The notes under the pieces are model-generated. The model saw nothing but the letters and a program-made list of their open reading frames with translations. It made no database searches and was not told where the DNA came from. From the NCBI GenBank assembly GCA_014529385.2, contig CM043945.1, forward strand, positions 156,182,741 to 156,246,740: a stretch of DNA of 64,000 nt, in the 5' to 3' direction. This DNA comes from Adiantum capillus-veneris (taxonomy: Eukaryota; Streptophyta; Polypodiopsida; Polypodiales; Pteridaceae). The translations under genes were made by a program, and so were the position numbers. Shown piece after piece: positions 54,684 through 64,000 of this stretch. Numbering within the stretch: the stretch's first letter is position 1; the number at the start of each line of letters is the position of its first letter.

Positions 54684-56241
54684 ATGTCCAATATACATTA
54701 TCCTATTATGAACCCACTTGTCGGATTCGATTTGGCACATGTTGTCACATAGGATACAACATGGTCTAGGGACTCAAGGAGTTCGGTTCAGTCAGTGTGG
54801 ATCAAGACTAATGAGGGTCCCTCTCACTCCCGTCGTACAGTGTTTGCAGTTACCTCCACAGACAAGTACATCTTGTACTTGTAGGATGTTACATCCTTAG
54901 TTGAGACATATTCCACATGTGGCGAATATGAGTCTCTGGGACTGACACTGGCACCCACTATTTCAAGTATGTGTCACTACAAGGTCCCTAGGTGCTGATC
55001 AAATCTGTTTTCTAGACCATTTTCAGCACGACGTATCAAGAGCAATTTCGGTGGCCAAAAATTGTCGGATACTTAGAATGACTTGTTTAGGTACAAGTAC
55101 TGCTAAACAACATTACAGATAGTTGTTTATACATATAGCAAGGCTCTGAGTTGTTAATGAAAAAGTTTCATTGTTTGTCCCTAGAAGTGATTAATGTTTC
55201 ACCTTCTATTATGGTTCAAACATTGCAGCAAGGCTTGAAAATGCTTGCAATTGTAAGTATTTAGTTTCTTTTCAGAACTATTTACATTCCTCTTTACTGG
55301 GTGCTAGGCACATCACATTCGCCATAAGTATTGGCAAGGAGGATCATGGATATCCACGTTCGGATTTGTTTTTTGCTAAATGCATGCACACTAGGTGTTA
55401 TGGGCCCTAGTGTTTAGCAAAAGCTGCTTTGGAATGGCATGGGTATTTATCCAGTTGTTGCTTATGAAGCATTTTGCACTCTATGTGCAATATCTCTATG
55501 AGATTTACTTTTGGGTCTACCAATCACCAACAGAGGTCATGGCTCGGTCTGGGTGCTTGTGTATTTTTCAAAGTTAACCACGATGGTTATTTTGGACATT
55601 GTTGATTCCCAGTCATCTGGGAAGTCTATCTGCAAACCGTGGGGGAAACACACCTCCCTACTGTCAGTTATCCAAGGGGATAGGAAAATTACAAAGTGTA
55701 ATATTGTGCTAAAGGATATGCAAAGTGCGTATAGTAGCACCAAGCAATCCAATTAATAAGAATTTATTGCTCTACTTGGAGTTTTCTTACCATTAGATAA
55801 ATCATGTTTGCGATTAGGTTTAGTCTCTTCATGTTTAAATCAGGTTCTCAACCTTGAACACTAGTTATGGTGGGGTTGTTTACTGATGAAATTTGAGAAC
55901 AAGTCAAGGACTCACTTGGCTGATGAGTTATGTCAACAAGTTACTTTCACGAAAAGTGAAAAGATGTACTCTTTCAGGTACATCTTTGTTGTGATAACTC
56001 GTTTAAGCATGCTCATGTGCATTCTAAATGGAGTCTACACACTAGATGGTTCCAAAAGGACAACAATGTGCAAAATCACACTGTCATTCTTGATTTCATT
56101 GAACCTCCTACTATACCGTGTTTTGGTCAAACAAACAGTTGGATACATGAAGGATACCACTCTCGAAAACATTAGTGTTCTTATGAAGATCCTACCATTT
56201 TTGTTCTCGCGAACGAAAACGCTTCTCCAAGGGGGGAGTAA
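54684..56241 (+). pseudogene. Element F internal region, right part, ending in a chromodomain relic
   Basis: Most of this is uninterpretable. From about 56070 to 56240 broken frames read V-I-L-D-F-I-E-P-P-T and, further on, T-T-L-E-N-I-S-V-L. An end follows whose DNA (AACGAAAACGCTTCTCC) is nearly the same as in element H. These are the linker and the last helix of a chromodomain after a gypsy integrase. The tract AAGGGGGGAGTAA (56229-56241) is the polypurine tract next to the 3' LTR. Confidence 0.6.
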
Positions 56242-56406
56242 TGTCATGCCAAGGGTAGGACTATAGGAGGGCACGGCCCTGGCCAAGGGCCGATGGATAC
56301 ACCTGCGGTATAGGGGCTATATATAGCTAAGAGCCAGAGGGCCAAGGGCCTATATACAGGTATGGTTGGGTGGTTATTGGCATGTCTATCTCCCTATGCC
56401 CTTTCA
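56242..56406 (+). repeat. Element F 3' LTR
   Basis: It runs TGTCATGCCAAGGG...CCCTTTCA and matches 45147-45322 apart from the 11-bp duplication and about eight substitutions. GT units follow directly. Confidence 0.88.
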
Positions 56407-56695
56407 GTGTGTGTGTGTATGCACGCACGCGTGCCTACGTGCGTGCATGCGTACCAGTACCAGTACTAGTACCAATATAGTTCAGTAGTACCAGTAAGTA
56501 CCATAACAGTACCAATAGTTGTATATACAGTATCAAGACAACTCCAGTATTACCACTACTAGTATAGTAGTATAATAGTATAGAAGTATCAGTATCGGTA
56601 GTGTATAACACCAGTATCAGTACCAGTATAGTCTATTAGTACCAGTAAGTATTGTCATACCCCCTAGTCCCACCATCACCCCCTTGGTCCCACTA

Positions 56696-56794
<99 letters not shown>

Positions 56795-57120
56795 GTTGGA
56801 ACCATAACCCCCCTGGTCCCACCATCCCCCCACCTCTTCTCAAGAGTGGCATGTTTCAAAGGTCAAAAATGTACAGATAGTACCAATACCAGCATCAATA
56901 CCATTATACAAGTAGCACCAGTATCAGTTCAGTATAATATAGTACCGGTCCAAAATATCAACGATTGAATTACCCATAGTAATTCACCCCGGCAAAAGTT
57001 TCTCCATTTTTACATCAGTTCCATCCCCAGTACACAAGTAGCACCAGTACCAGTTCAGTATAATATAGTACCAGTACTAGTACCGGTACCAGTACAGTAC
57101 AATACTGTTACACAAGTAGC
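56407..57120. repeat. Alternating purine-pyrimidine stretch, AGTACC minisatellite and AG run
   Basis: It opens with GT units and a GCACGCACGCGTGC-type alternating stretch (to about 56450). Irregular AGTACCAGT repeats fill the rest up to 57115. A pure AG run at 56699-56791 interrupts them, flanked by two similar GGTCCCAC segments. No gene is present. Confidence 0.9.
56699..56791. repeat. AG microsatellite, about 46 units
   Basis: An uninterrupted AG run, strand-opposite in composition to the TC run at 45401-45504. Confidence 0.97.
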
Positions 57121-57155
57121 ATAAAGGGAAAAAGGGAAAGAATAAGAAACAAAAT

Positions 57156-57900
57156 CTAAGGGGGATCACGTGGAGAAGGAGCTTGCTTGGGAGTTCGAAA
57201 CTCCTGGATGATGGCTTTACCACCATGATAAACTGCCCATTTACCTTGTTTACGGGCTTCATGCATCTTCTTGCGCTCGCTTGCTTTAAGCTTGAGTTGA
57301 TTTGTGGTCAATTCCTTGGCGATCCAAAGCTTTGTCCCCTTGAGGCGATAGGATTGTCATGGCAGGCTCGTCCATTATTCCTTGTTCTTGAAAGTGAGGA
57401 TGCATTGACCAGGTGGCACATGCCTATGTGTATCGTTAATCCAAGAAACATTATCGGGCTTGATGTTAATTGGTTGAATAATATTGTTGAGCTTGGTGAT
57501 GGCTTCTTCGAGTGTGTTCTCCTCGGTGCACCATGGTGAGGAGAGCCCTCCAATCCTAATCTTCAGAGCAAGGGATTCTTGTAGCCGGCATTCTTGTAAG
57601 GATGCTTGTATTTTGTTGTCGATCTTCTTATGTGCTACCTCATGGGATTCTTTTTGGGCTGCCTTGACTGTCTCAGTGAGAGAAGCTTCGACTTCGTGTG
57701 TTTTTGCTAGCAGAGTTTCATTCTCCATTGCCTTTGACTCCTCAAGATTTTTTTGAATTCGGCATTTCCCAAAATAAGCTCTTGGATTTGAGCCTCTAGG
57801 GTCGTGATCCTTGAGTCTTGGTGAGCGGCAGGATCCTTCTTAGATGCATCTACCACCGCAAGAAAACTCTTGCAAAGTGCTAGACATTGGTGTGTTGAAA
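57156..57900 (-). pseudogene. Relic resembling a LINE ORF1 protein (coiled coil, RRM-like, C-terminal domain)
   Basis: On the minus strand a coiled-coil stretch (L-E-A-Q-I-Q-E-L-I, then N-L-E-E-S-K-A-M-E-N-E) breaks once at an A-run near 57745. It leads to an RRM-like part (I-R-I-G-G-L-S-S-P-W ... C-I-L-T-F-K-N-K-E). Two stops (57375-57377 and about 57358-57360) follow. The same frame then continues with L-K-G-T-K-L-W-I-A-K-E-L and E-A-R-K-Q-G-K-W-A-V-Y-H-G-G-K-A-I-I, ending at a TAG at 57156-57158. This order is that of L1-type ORF1 proteins, which bind RNA as trimers. No LINE RT lies nearby. The assignment rests on pattern alone. Confidence 0.45.
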
Positions 57901-58854
57901 GAGGACATTGGAGCTACTTGACTCTCTATTATGTGGGCAAGCCAGGCTTAACTTGTACAGGTCACGACTATGGGAACAAGTTCGAAGCTAATGGATGTTT
58001 GAAAAGAGGTTGAGAGTGACGCTTAAGCGGGAAATGGGTATGCAAATCGCCAAATAAGACAGTCTACAGGTCAATAGGCCCGACGAGGGGAATGGATCTG
58101 CAACTCTTCGAAGTGGAAAGTCTACAAGTCACACCTGGCGAGTTGCTGCTATTAACATTCAAAACCTTGAGTGGTGTGCACGCCAAGAGAGAGGGAGGGA
58201 GGGCATTTGATTTGATTTTATGTTTATAAATTTTTATAGTTCATATTTTACTTTATCTAGTAATGCTCACAATATTGAACTAAGCTATATTAGATCAAAC
58301 CAAAAAATGTACAACTATTGCTCATGCAAACACCCTGCCATGATCCCCACACAATTTACAAATGCATAAACCAAGTCTCGGCTTTTAAAAGGAGCCCCAA
58401 CCTTTATGGATCGAGAAGCCCAACATAAACGTACAAAGAGCATGTAGTTGTCGTAACAACACAAAAGGAAACAACCGCCACCATCGATGTCGGTGTGCCA
58501 CACGACCTGCCCATGTCCATAGGAAATCGAGACCAAGTCCACCAAGGGAACCACACACTCTTGATCACTCGGAACAAAAAATCTGAAACAAAGTCCCAAT
58601 CAAAACAATGGACCAAATCCTACACGATCTGACCACAACCATCTTGCAAACCTTGGCTACAAGGGAGCCACTCCCTTTTGTACCCTACAATGTCACCATG
58701 AGAATGCCATCAGAGATGTGGGACCCTGCCATAACCCCTCTCCAAGCATAGTGAGAGCCGTGAGAGAATCTAAATCTGCATGTTCATCCCCATAGGAGAT
58801 CGGAGTGCGGGTGCTCCTTAACGCCCAAAATAAAGGCCCGAGATCAAAGAGGGG
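57901..58854. other. Unassigned region
   Basis: I see no supported gene. Minus-strand frames at 58315-58599 and 58404-58616 have no recognisable features. The part near H's LTR may belong to the DNA that H inserted into. Confidence 0.4.
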
Positions 58855-58946
58855 CTTTGAGACTAGAGGAAGTGTGAACCTCCACTCTCCACCCATCCAC
58901 TACCCTTTTATAGGCACCCCAATCCATTCAGAGTTCACTCCCCATT
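58855..58946 (-). repeat. Element H 3' LTR and polypurine tract
   Basis: The minus strand reads AATGGGGAG (tract, 58938-58946), then TGAACTCTG, a TATA box CCTATAAAAGGG, and a purine-rich end. About 60 bases match the 5' copy. Confidence 0.6.
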
Positions 58947-60200
58947 GGAGAAGCGTTTTCATCCTCAAAAAAAAAAGGAAAATTATTCTTAAGAATGCTA
59001 ATGTTTTCTCAAGTGGCACCTTCTTCAGGTATGTCTTTCCACTTGATGAATGTTTGGTGACGGATATGATGATGCATACGTAGATCATGATAGGTGAGAA
59101 TATGCTCAGATCCATGTGGGTGTGTTGGAGGTTCAATGAAATCAACCAAAATATGTTGGTGAATCGCATTGTTGTCCTTATGTAAGTGTTTACATAAACG
59201 ACTTACATGAAATACCGGATGAATGGAAGAATGCGTAGGTAATAAGACTTTATAGGCTTCAGTATCCTAAAGGCCCACAATACCGCATAGATAATTTAGG
59301 TGTTGGCCTAGTCAGTCTTTTCAAATGCTCTGGCACACGCAAAAATACTTTCTCCCCTTCGATGAAGGTAACTTACGGAAATTTCTCATCGGCATACTTT
59401 TTATACCAATCATGGGCTTGTCGAATATTTTGACGAGCCAATCTCAACATTTTTATGGAGTCTTGCAAAAAATCATTGACCTGTGAAGCTTCTCAATCGC
59501 TAACCCCACCGTAATTGGTGACCTAGGCTAAAAACCATACATAAGCATGAAAGGACCAAAACCTCTTGCACATGCTTAGCACTATTGTAAGCAGACTCGA
59601 GGATAGGAAGATAATCCTCCCAATCTGATTGCTTCTTGCTACTAACATATGCTCTAGCACTTGATTAACACATTCAGTCTGACCATGCATTTCAGGATGA
59701 CCTGCAATATTGATGTTGAGTTGTGTACACAATCATTTTAACACAGCCCTCAAAAAATGTTTATTAAACTTGGGATCATGATCATTGAAAATTTTACTCG
59801 GCAATCCATGCAACCTATACAGATTATCAACAAATAACTTAGCTAACTTTGGAGTCTTAATTGTGCACTTGGTTGAAGTGAACTTTCAAAGTTGAGTCAA
59901 CCATTATACGACCACCGATATCAAGACATGTCCTCGTACAATGATTGGTAAACACACAATGAAATCAATATACTTTTCCATTTACTAGTAGGAATCTTCA
60001 ATGGATGCAAGAGACTCCTGCTTTTAGGCACTCTTCTTTATTTATTTGACATTTTTGGAGATGCAAGACATAGCCTTGAACATAGTTGTATAAAACTAAC
60101 CAATAAAAATATCTTCATATGAGTGCATAAGTTTTCTTTATGGTTGGGTATCTTGCACTAGGAATTACGTGACATTCATAAAAAATTTGCGTTGAATGTC
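58947..60200 (-). pseudogene. Element H integrase and chromodomain
   Basis: Reading down the minus strand, G-H-P-E-M-H-G-Q-T-E-C-V-N-Q near 59660-59705 is the part of the integrase core holding the catalytic Glu. T-E-A-Y-K-V-L-L-P-T-H-S-S-I-H-P-V-F-H-V near 59200-59265 is the usual gypsy integrase C-terminus. H-I-L-V-D-F-I-E-P-P-T (59108-59156) and F-I-K-W-K-D-I-P-E-E-G-A with a final F-P-F-F-F (58950-59065) form the chromodomain, which in this lineage guides integration to modified chromatin. Many stops interrupt it. Confidence 0.75.
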
Positions 60201-60715
60201 TGTGTTCGTCAATACACAAACTCTCCCCTTGTGGAATAGGTACCCAAAATTCTTTCATCTCTGCATCTCATCATTCAAAAGAGGAGAATTGGGTGTGGAG
60301 GTTAACAATACACTATCATCATTGGAGTGAGAAGGAACCCTCATTTTTACATGGCTCCACAATTGGAGTATGAATCACCATGCTCATTTTGCCCTTGAGA
60401 GATTCTAGAAACTCACTTTGAAGCTTAGTGAAAAGAAGAGAGTTGATCTCCAGCATATGACTAAGAGCATCAACTACCGCATTGTATTATCTTTATGATA
60501 CCGGAGCTTTGGCCTTTCGACCCTTCAAATATGTTGGTTGTGTAAATCATTTTGTACTTTCATGGTCAAATGCAATCTCAAACTAAGCTCCATATAAATG
60601 TTGTTGTCACGTCTTCAAAGCGGACACTATAGCATAGAGTTCTCTTTTGTAAAGTAGAGTAATTATGCTATGCACAATCAAACTTCTTGCTTTTAAATGC
60701 AATTTTCCTTCCCTC

Positions 60716-61620
60716 CTACAAAAGGACTACTCCAATAGCACTATTACTAGCATCCGTATCTAATACAAACGATTTCAAAGGATCCACAATAGTCAAATAG
60801 GAGTTGTAGCTAATGCATTCTTGACAGAATAAAAAACTTTGTTGTTGAACTTCTCCCCACTTAAAGATTTTCCCCTTGGCTTTCAGTTGGTTCGTCATCA
60901 AAACAACAATATGAGCATAGTTTTTAACGAACCTTTGATAAAGTCCCGAGAAATATATGCAACTCTTCCGATTTCTTGGAGAAGTCCACCTCTTAATGGC
61001 ATCCACTTTGGATTTATCCATATGTAGCCCATCAACTGAAATAACATGCCCCAAGTAGTGAATTTCCTCTTTGAGAAAATCACCCTTGGATTCTAACTTA
61101 TTTTCCCATAATAGTTCAAACACTTGCTTCAAATGTTATAAGTGCTCTTCCTTAGTGGCATTGTACACTAGAATGACATCAAGAAAAACAATAATAAACT
61201 TACCCAAATATGATTTCAAGACACTGTCCATAAGTGTCATAAAAGTTGTGGGTGCAAGGGCATAACCAAAAATTCATAGTGTCCAAACCTTGTTGAGAAT
61301 GTATTTTTGGGTATATCAGCAAGCGCAATGCGTACTTGGTGATATCTTGACCATAATTATATCTTCGTAAATATACAAGTAAGGGTGAGCTTATCAAGTA
61401 GCTCATCCACTCTTGGCAACAGATACTTGTTCTTAATATTAATCACATTCAGTCCAATGTAATCCATGTGCATACTACCCTCTTTTTTCTTCACCAACAA
61501 GATGGAAGAGGACCATGGTGAAGAGTTGGGTTGCATAAACCCTCTGCTAAGATAGTGAGCAAGTTGACGCTCCACCTCAACAACCTCAGAATGACTCATT
61601 TTGTAGGGTGGTTAACTCAC
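60716..61620 (-). pseudogene. Element H reverse transcriptase and RNase H
   Basis: The first part (61357-61610) reads P-P-Y-K-M-S-H-S-E-V, G-F-M-Q-P-N-S-S-P-W-S-S and L-L-V-K-K-K-E-G-S. A broken middle contains F-L-D-V-I-L-V-Y, where the catalytic box should be F-L-D-D: the second Asp is Val. From 61132 a 138-codon open frame carries H-Y-L-G-H-V-I-S-V-D-G-L, F-S-G-L-Y-Q-R-F-V-K-N-Y and the start of RNase H (D-T-D-A-S-N-S-A-I-G-V-V). No active enzyme can come from it. Confidence 0.85.
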
Positions 61621-62898
61621 GATCTTGCTTCCTTCAACCACATCCATGCCATGTTGCACAACACGTATTGGCAATAACCATAATGGGAATACATCTTTGT
61701 ATTCTATTCATAAAATTTTCAACTTATTAGTAGCAACATTTACTTTTTTGGAGAGAGAGAGAAGCAACCATAGTTAGAAGAGAAGTAGCAACATTTACTT
61801 GTTTTGGAGAGAGATAAGTAGCCATAATTCGAAGAGAAGAGAGAGAAGCATGTGACATTGAGGATTTTTCATTCAAAACAGTATCAACATTTGACAAAAA
61901 ATGACACAATAACACACAAAAAAAAGTTCCTTCTATTTCATCTTGAGAAGAGAGCTTCATAAGCTCGACTATTCAAATGAGTGGCAAGGAAGGAACATCC
62001 TTCTCCCCCAACAGCAGCACGTGCATGCCATTGGATTCAAACATCAAACTATTGTGCTCATAGCTATGTTTTAATGATATTCCTAAACTACAACCACCCC
62101 CTACTAAGGAGCACATTTACTCGATCCATATTTGATCATAGGAAATCATTGATGGTGACTGCAAACTGCATACATTTCCACCCAAACACAAACTTTGTCG
62201 ATGTTCGAACATCCATAAAAAAAGACCGTGTCTAATCCAATTGCTAAAAACTGCGAACTTGAAGATTTTAAAAAGAATTTTGTGAGATATTACCACCTTG
62301 TCGTGACTCAATCCGTGGTTGATATTGCTTAGCGAGTTGCAAGCATCACCAACAAAGAAGGTCAAAATTTGTCTTACTTGTATGATGCTCTGAATTTTTC
62401 GTAAGTTCCAAAAATTGTGATGATTCTATGATTTTGTTTTTGAATTTGTAGCAATTAGAGTGCTGCCCTTCATCTTCATGCCTCAGCTACCTTCACCCGA
62501 AGTCTAGTAGCCAAAGAAACCAAGTGGATGGAGGTGGATGTTGGCCATGGCCACCCTCCCTTACTTGAAACTTTTTGAAATTCAACCCCTAAAGGGTGAC
62601 TTTGGGCGCCCCTAATGAGAAAGGACGATTCACTGCAGGCTAGCGGTGACAACAGTGCGAGGAGAAGAAGAAGATGATGTGCTCGCCACACATTGTGAGA
62701 GATAAAGAGAAGAAACAAAAAAATTCCTTGGCAGGGAAATCCCAACATATCCACTCCCTCAAGATTTTGTGTTGATCGTTTTTGGCTTTCCCGCCTTCTA
62801 AGCCATGCTGCATACACTTCATCTTCTTCCTCAAGAGCCCAACTTAGAGCACCTTCATGCATGGATTCTTTTCTAGAATTAGCTCCATAGCCACCTAT
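61621..62898 (-). pseudogene. Element H gag/protease region, not interpretable
   Basis: Only about 1.3 kb separate the primer site from RT, too short for a full gag plus protease, so part is probably deleted. Minus-strand frames at 62476-62862, 62117-62365 and 61727-61960 show no known motif. An imperfect 57-bp tandem duplication lies at about 61729-61845. Confidence 0.35.
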
Positions 62899-63011
62899 GA
62901 TTTGATACCAACTCTAAGACCAGAGGGAGCCTAAGCCTCCACTTTTCGCCCATCTACTACCCTTTTATAGGCACTTCAGACTAGCCCTTGGCATCTGGCC
63001 CTTAGCTGACA
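62899..63011 (-). repeat. Element H primer site and 5' LTR
   Basis: The minus strand reads TGGTATCAAATC at 62899-62910, a changed initiator-Met primer site, with the LTR above it. The LTR's minus-strand start is TGTCAGCTAAGGG and it carries the CCTATAAAAGGG box. Its similarity to 58855-58937 is limited to the central 60 or so bases. Confidence 0.55.
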
Positions 63012-63239
63012 GGGGTAGGTAGGTAGGTTCCCCCTCCAAGAGTGATCCACTTCATCATAATCATGAAATGTACCCCACCATCGTAGTGCAAGAACTCCCC
63101 ATCCAACAAACCCACCCTGTGAGTGATCCTTGCTCTCAATGAGTGAGATGAGCTGAGTGCAGACACAATCAAGGGTCTCAAATCTCTTGCATCAATGATC
63201 TAATCTAAAAGGCAAGGCATTTTGATTTTCAATCAACTT

Positions 63240-64000
63240 GTTCAATGTAAGGAAGTTGGAAAAGCTTTTGATTATAATTCTTTAAATCAATGCATGATGA
63301 TAGTGGAGTTGTCCAAGCTCCAAATCCATCAAATGAGATGTTCGAAGAGTTAAAACTTGAACATCTGTAGCACGCTACAGTGTCACTTTCACAGGACACA
63401 CAATTAGTACAGTTGGTCTGGGTTTGGTTCAGACTGGACGGACTCTCTAGGCTGGGCAGTGACCCGTCATTGCCTTGAAACAGTAAGGATTGCCCTAAAC
63501 TTTGTGCATCCACAGCTTCGATCCCAAGTCAAATCCAAAATGAGTTTACCTTTCCCAAGCTCAATCTGATAGCAGTTAGCACCATACCTCAGCCGCCCCC
63601 GTCTACCCATGTGGTTACCCCTCAAAATAAGTTGCAGCTAGTAGAGGAGCCATCGGGTGTCCTCACTCAGGCCCAGAGGGCCGCTCTTAGTCTTAGCATT
63701 TTAGCAAGTTCAACTCCCCTACACATTCTCACAATAGTGGATACCGTGCCTTGACAAGCCATCCCCCAGTGCCAAGAAAGAATCCAAATCTTTGTGCTCC
63801 GATATTGATGAAGATTTCTTGGAAGCAGTTTTCAATCTACAGAAGATCAAGGTACCAGGGAACCCACTAGTAGAACAAGAAAAGCTTACAGCACAGATAG
63901 TCTTGAAGATCGCCTTCCAACAAGTGTCCCTCTATAACATGTTGCGGCTAGATGCGAGTTTCAAAAGTGACACCCTTTGCAGTTATTCAATCTCTTTATC
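63240..64000 (+). pseudogene. Decayed coding stretch, + strand, running off the window
   Basis: One frame reads through S-K-D-C-P-K-L-C-A-S-T-A-S and P-K-L-N-L-I-A-V-S-T-I-P-Q-P-P-P to a TGA at about 63752. Upstream it contains a TAG and a TGA. A neighbouring frame then stays open to the window end: P-S-P-S-A-K-K-E-S-K, D-E-D-F-L-E-A-V-F-N-L-Q-K-I-K and K-I-A-F-Q-Q-V-S-L-Y-N. The composition looks coding, but I know no such protein. It could be a gene fragment or part of another retroelement. A 94-codon frame on the other strand (63229-63513) overlaps and seems less likely. Confidence 0.35.

Larger units (their letters stand above)
58855..63011 (-). mobile_element. Element H: short-LTR chromodomain gypsy element, decayed
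   Basis: On the minus strand: a short 5' LTR, primer site, undefined gag region, RT, RNase H, integrase, chromodomain, polypurine tract and short 3' LTR. The LTRs are only about 85-100 bp and share a CCTATAAAAGGGTAG core. It is the same lineage as F, judging by the matching chromodomain end. All genes are broken by stops and frameshifts. Confidence 0.75.

Noticed and set aside
57185-57215. T-arm-like hairpin GGAGTTCGAAACTCC suggesting a tRNA
   Set aside because: No acceptor, D or anticodon arms can be placed, and it lies inside the ORF1-like frame.

Overview
The window is plant-type nuclear DNA made almost wholly of LTR retrotransposons nested inside one another; I recognise no certain host gene. 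The evidence for a land plant is Ty3/gypsy elements primed by tRNA-Asp, chromodomain gypsy elements and a Ty1/copia element primed by initiator tRNA-Met. So much nesting suggests a large, repeat-rich genome (fern, lycophyte or conifer would fit), but the species cannot be read from the sequence.

Layout. Element E (1-2960, - strand; broken gag-protease and part of its 5' LTR) is cut by element D. D (LTRs 2961-3968 and 42345-43358, - strand) is a very large element with no reverse transcriptase or integrase that I can find. Two things sit inside D. One is element B (about 4302-21100, + strand, gypsy with gag, protease, RT, RNase H, integrase and extra 3' ORFs), itself split by element A (5721-14514, - strand). 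The other is element C (22901-36430, + strand), which splits D's reading frame. To the right of D, 43359-45082 is unassigned. Element F (LTRs 45147-45322 and 56242-56406, + strand, eroded chromodomain gypsy) sits in a GT microsatellite and contains copia element G (48883-54683, + strand). After it come a minisatellite and AG tract (56407-57120), a relic resembling a LINE ORF1 protein (57156-57900, - strand), chromodomain element H (58855-63011, - strand), and a decayed + strand coding stretch that runs off the window (63240-64000).

How the parts relate. A, C and D form one superfamily: LTRs begin TGTTAAC and end CACA, primer sites match tRNA-Asp, polypurine tracts read AGGAAGRGGGG, and the proteins share a tryptophan-rich repeat tail (W-I/V-P-K). 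C is the pol-bearing member: gag with four zinc knuckles, protease, RT/RNase H, integrase, then a second retropepsin-like domain, the W-repeat tail and a small 3' ORF. A matches C but lacks everything from just after the protease to just before the W-repeats, yet keeps an uninterrupted 1468-codon gag-protease-tail frame and nearly identical LTRs. It looks like a young non-autonomous partner that would need RT and integrase from a C-type relative. C itself is dead: stops, frameshifts, and Asn in place of catalytic Asp in RT and integrase.

The least familiar features are the second protease-like domain, the W-repeat module, a hairpin conserved in the A and C leaders, a 285-bp-period array of palindromes in D's leader, and Y-x-D-x-x-G-x-x-Y repeats in D's protein. 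LTR comparisons by eye give about 1.4% divergence for A and roughly 5-6% for C, D, F and G. All alignments were made by eye.
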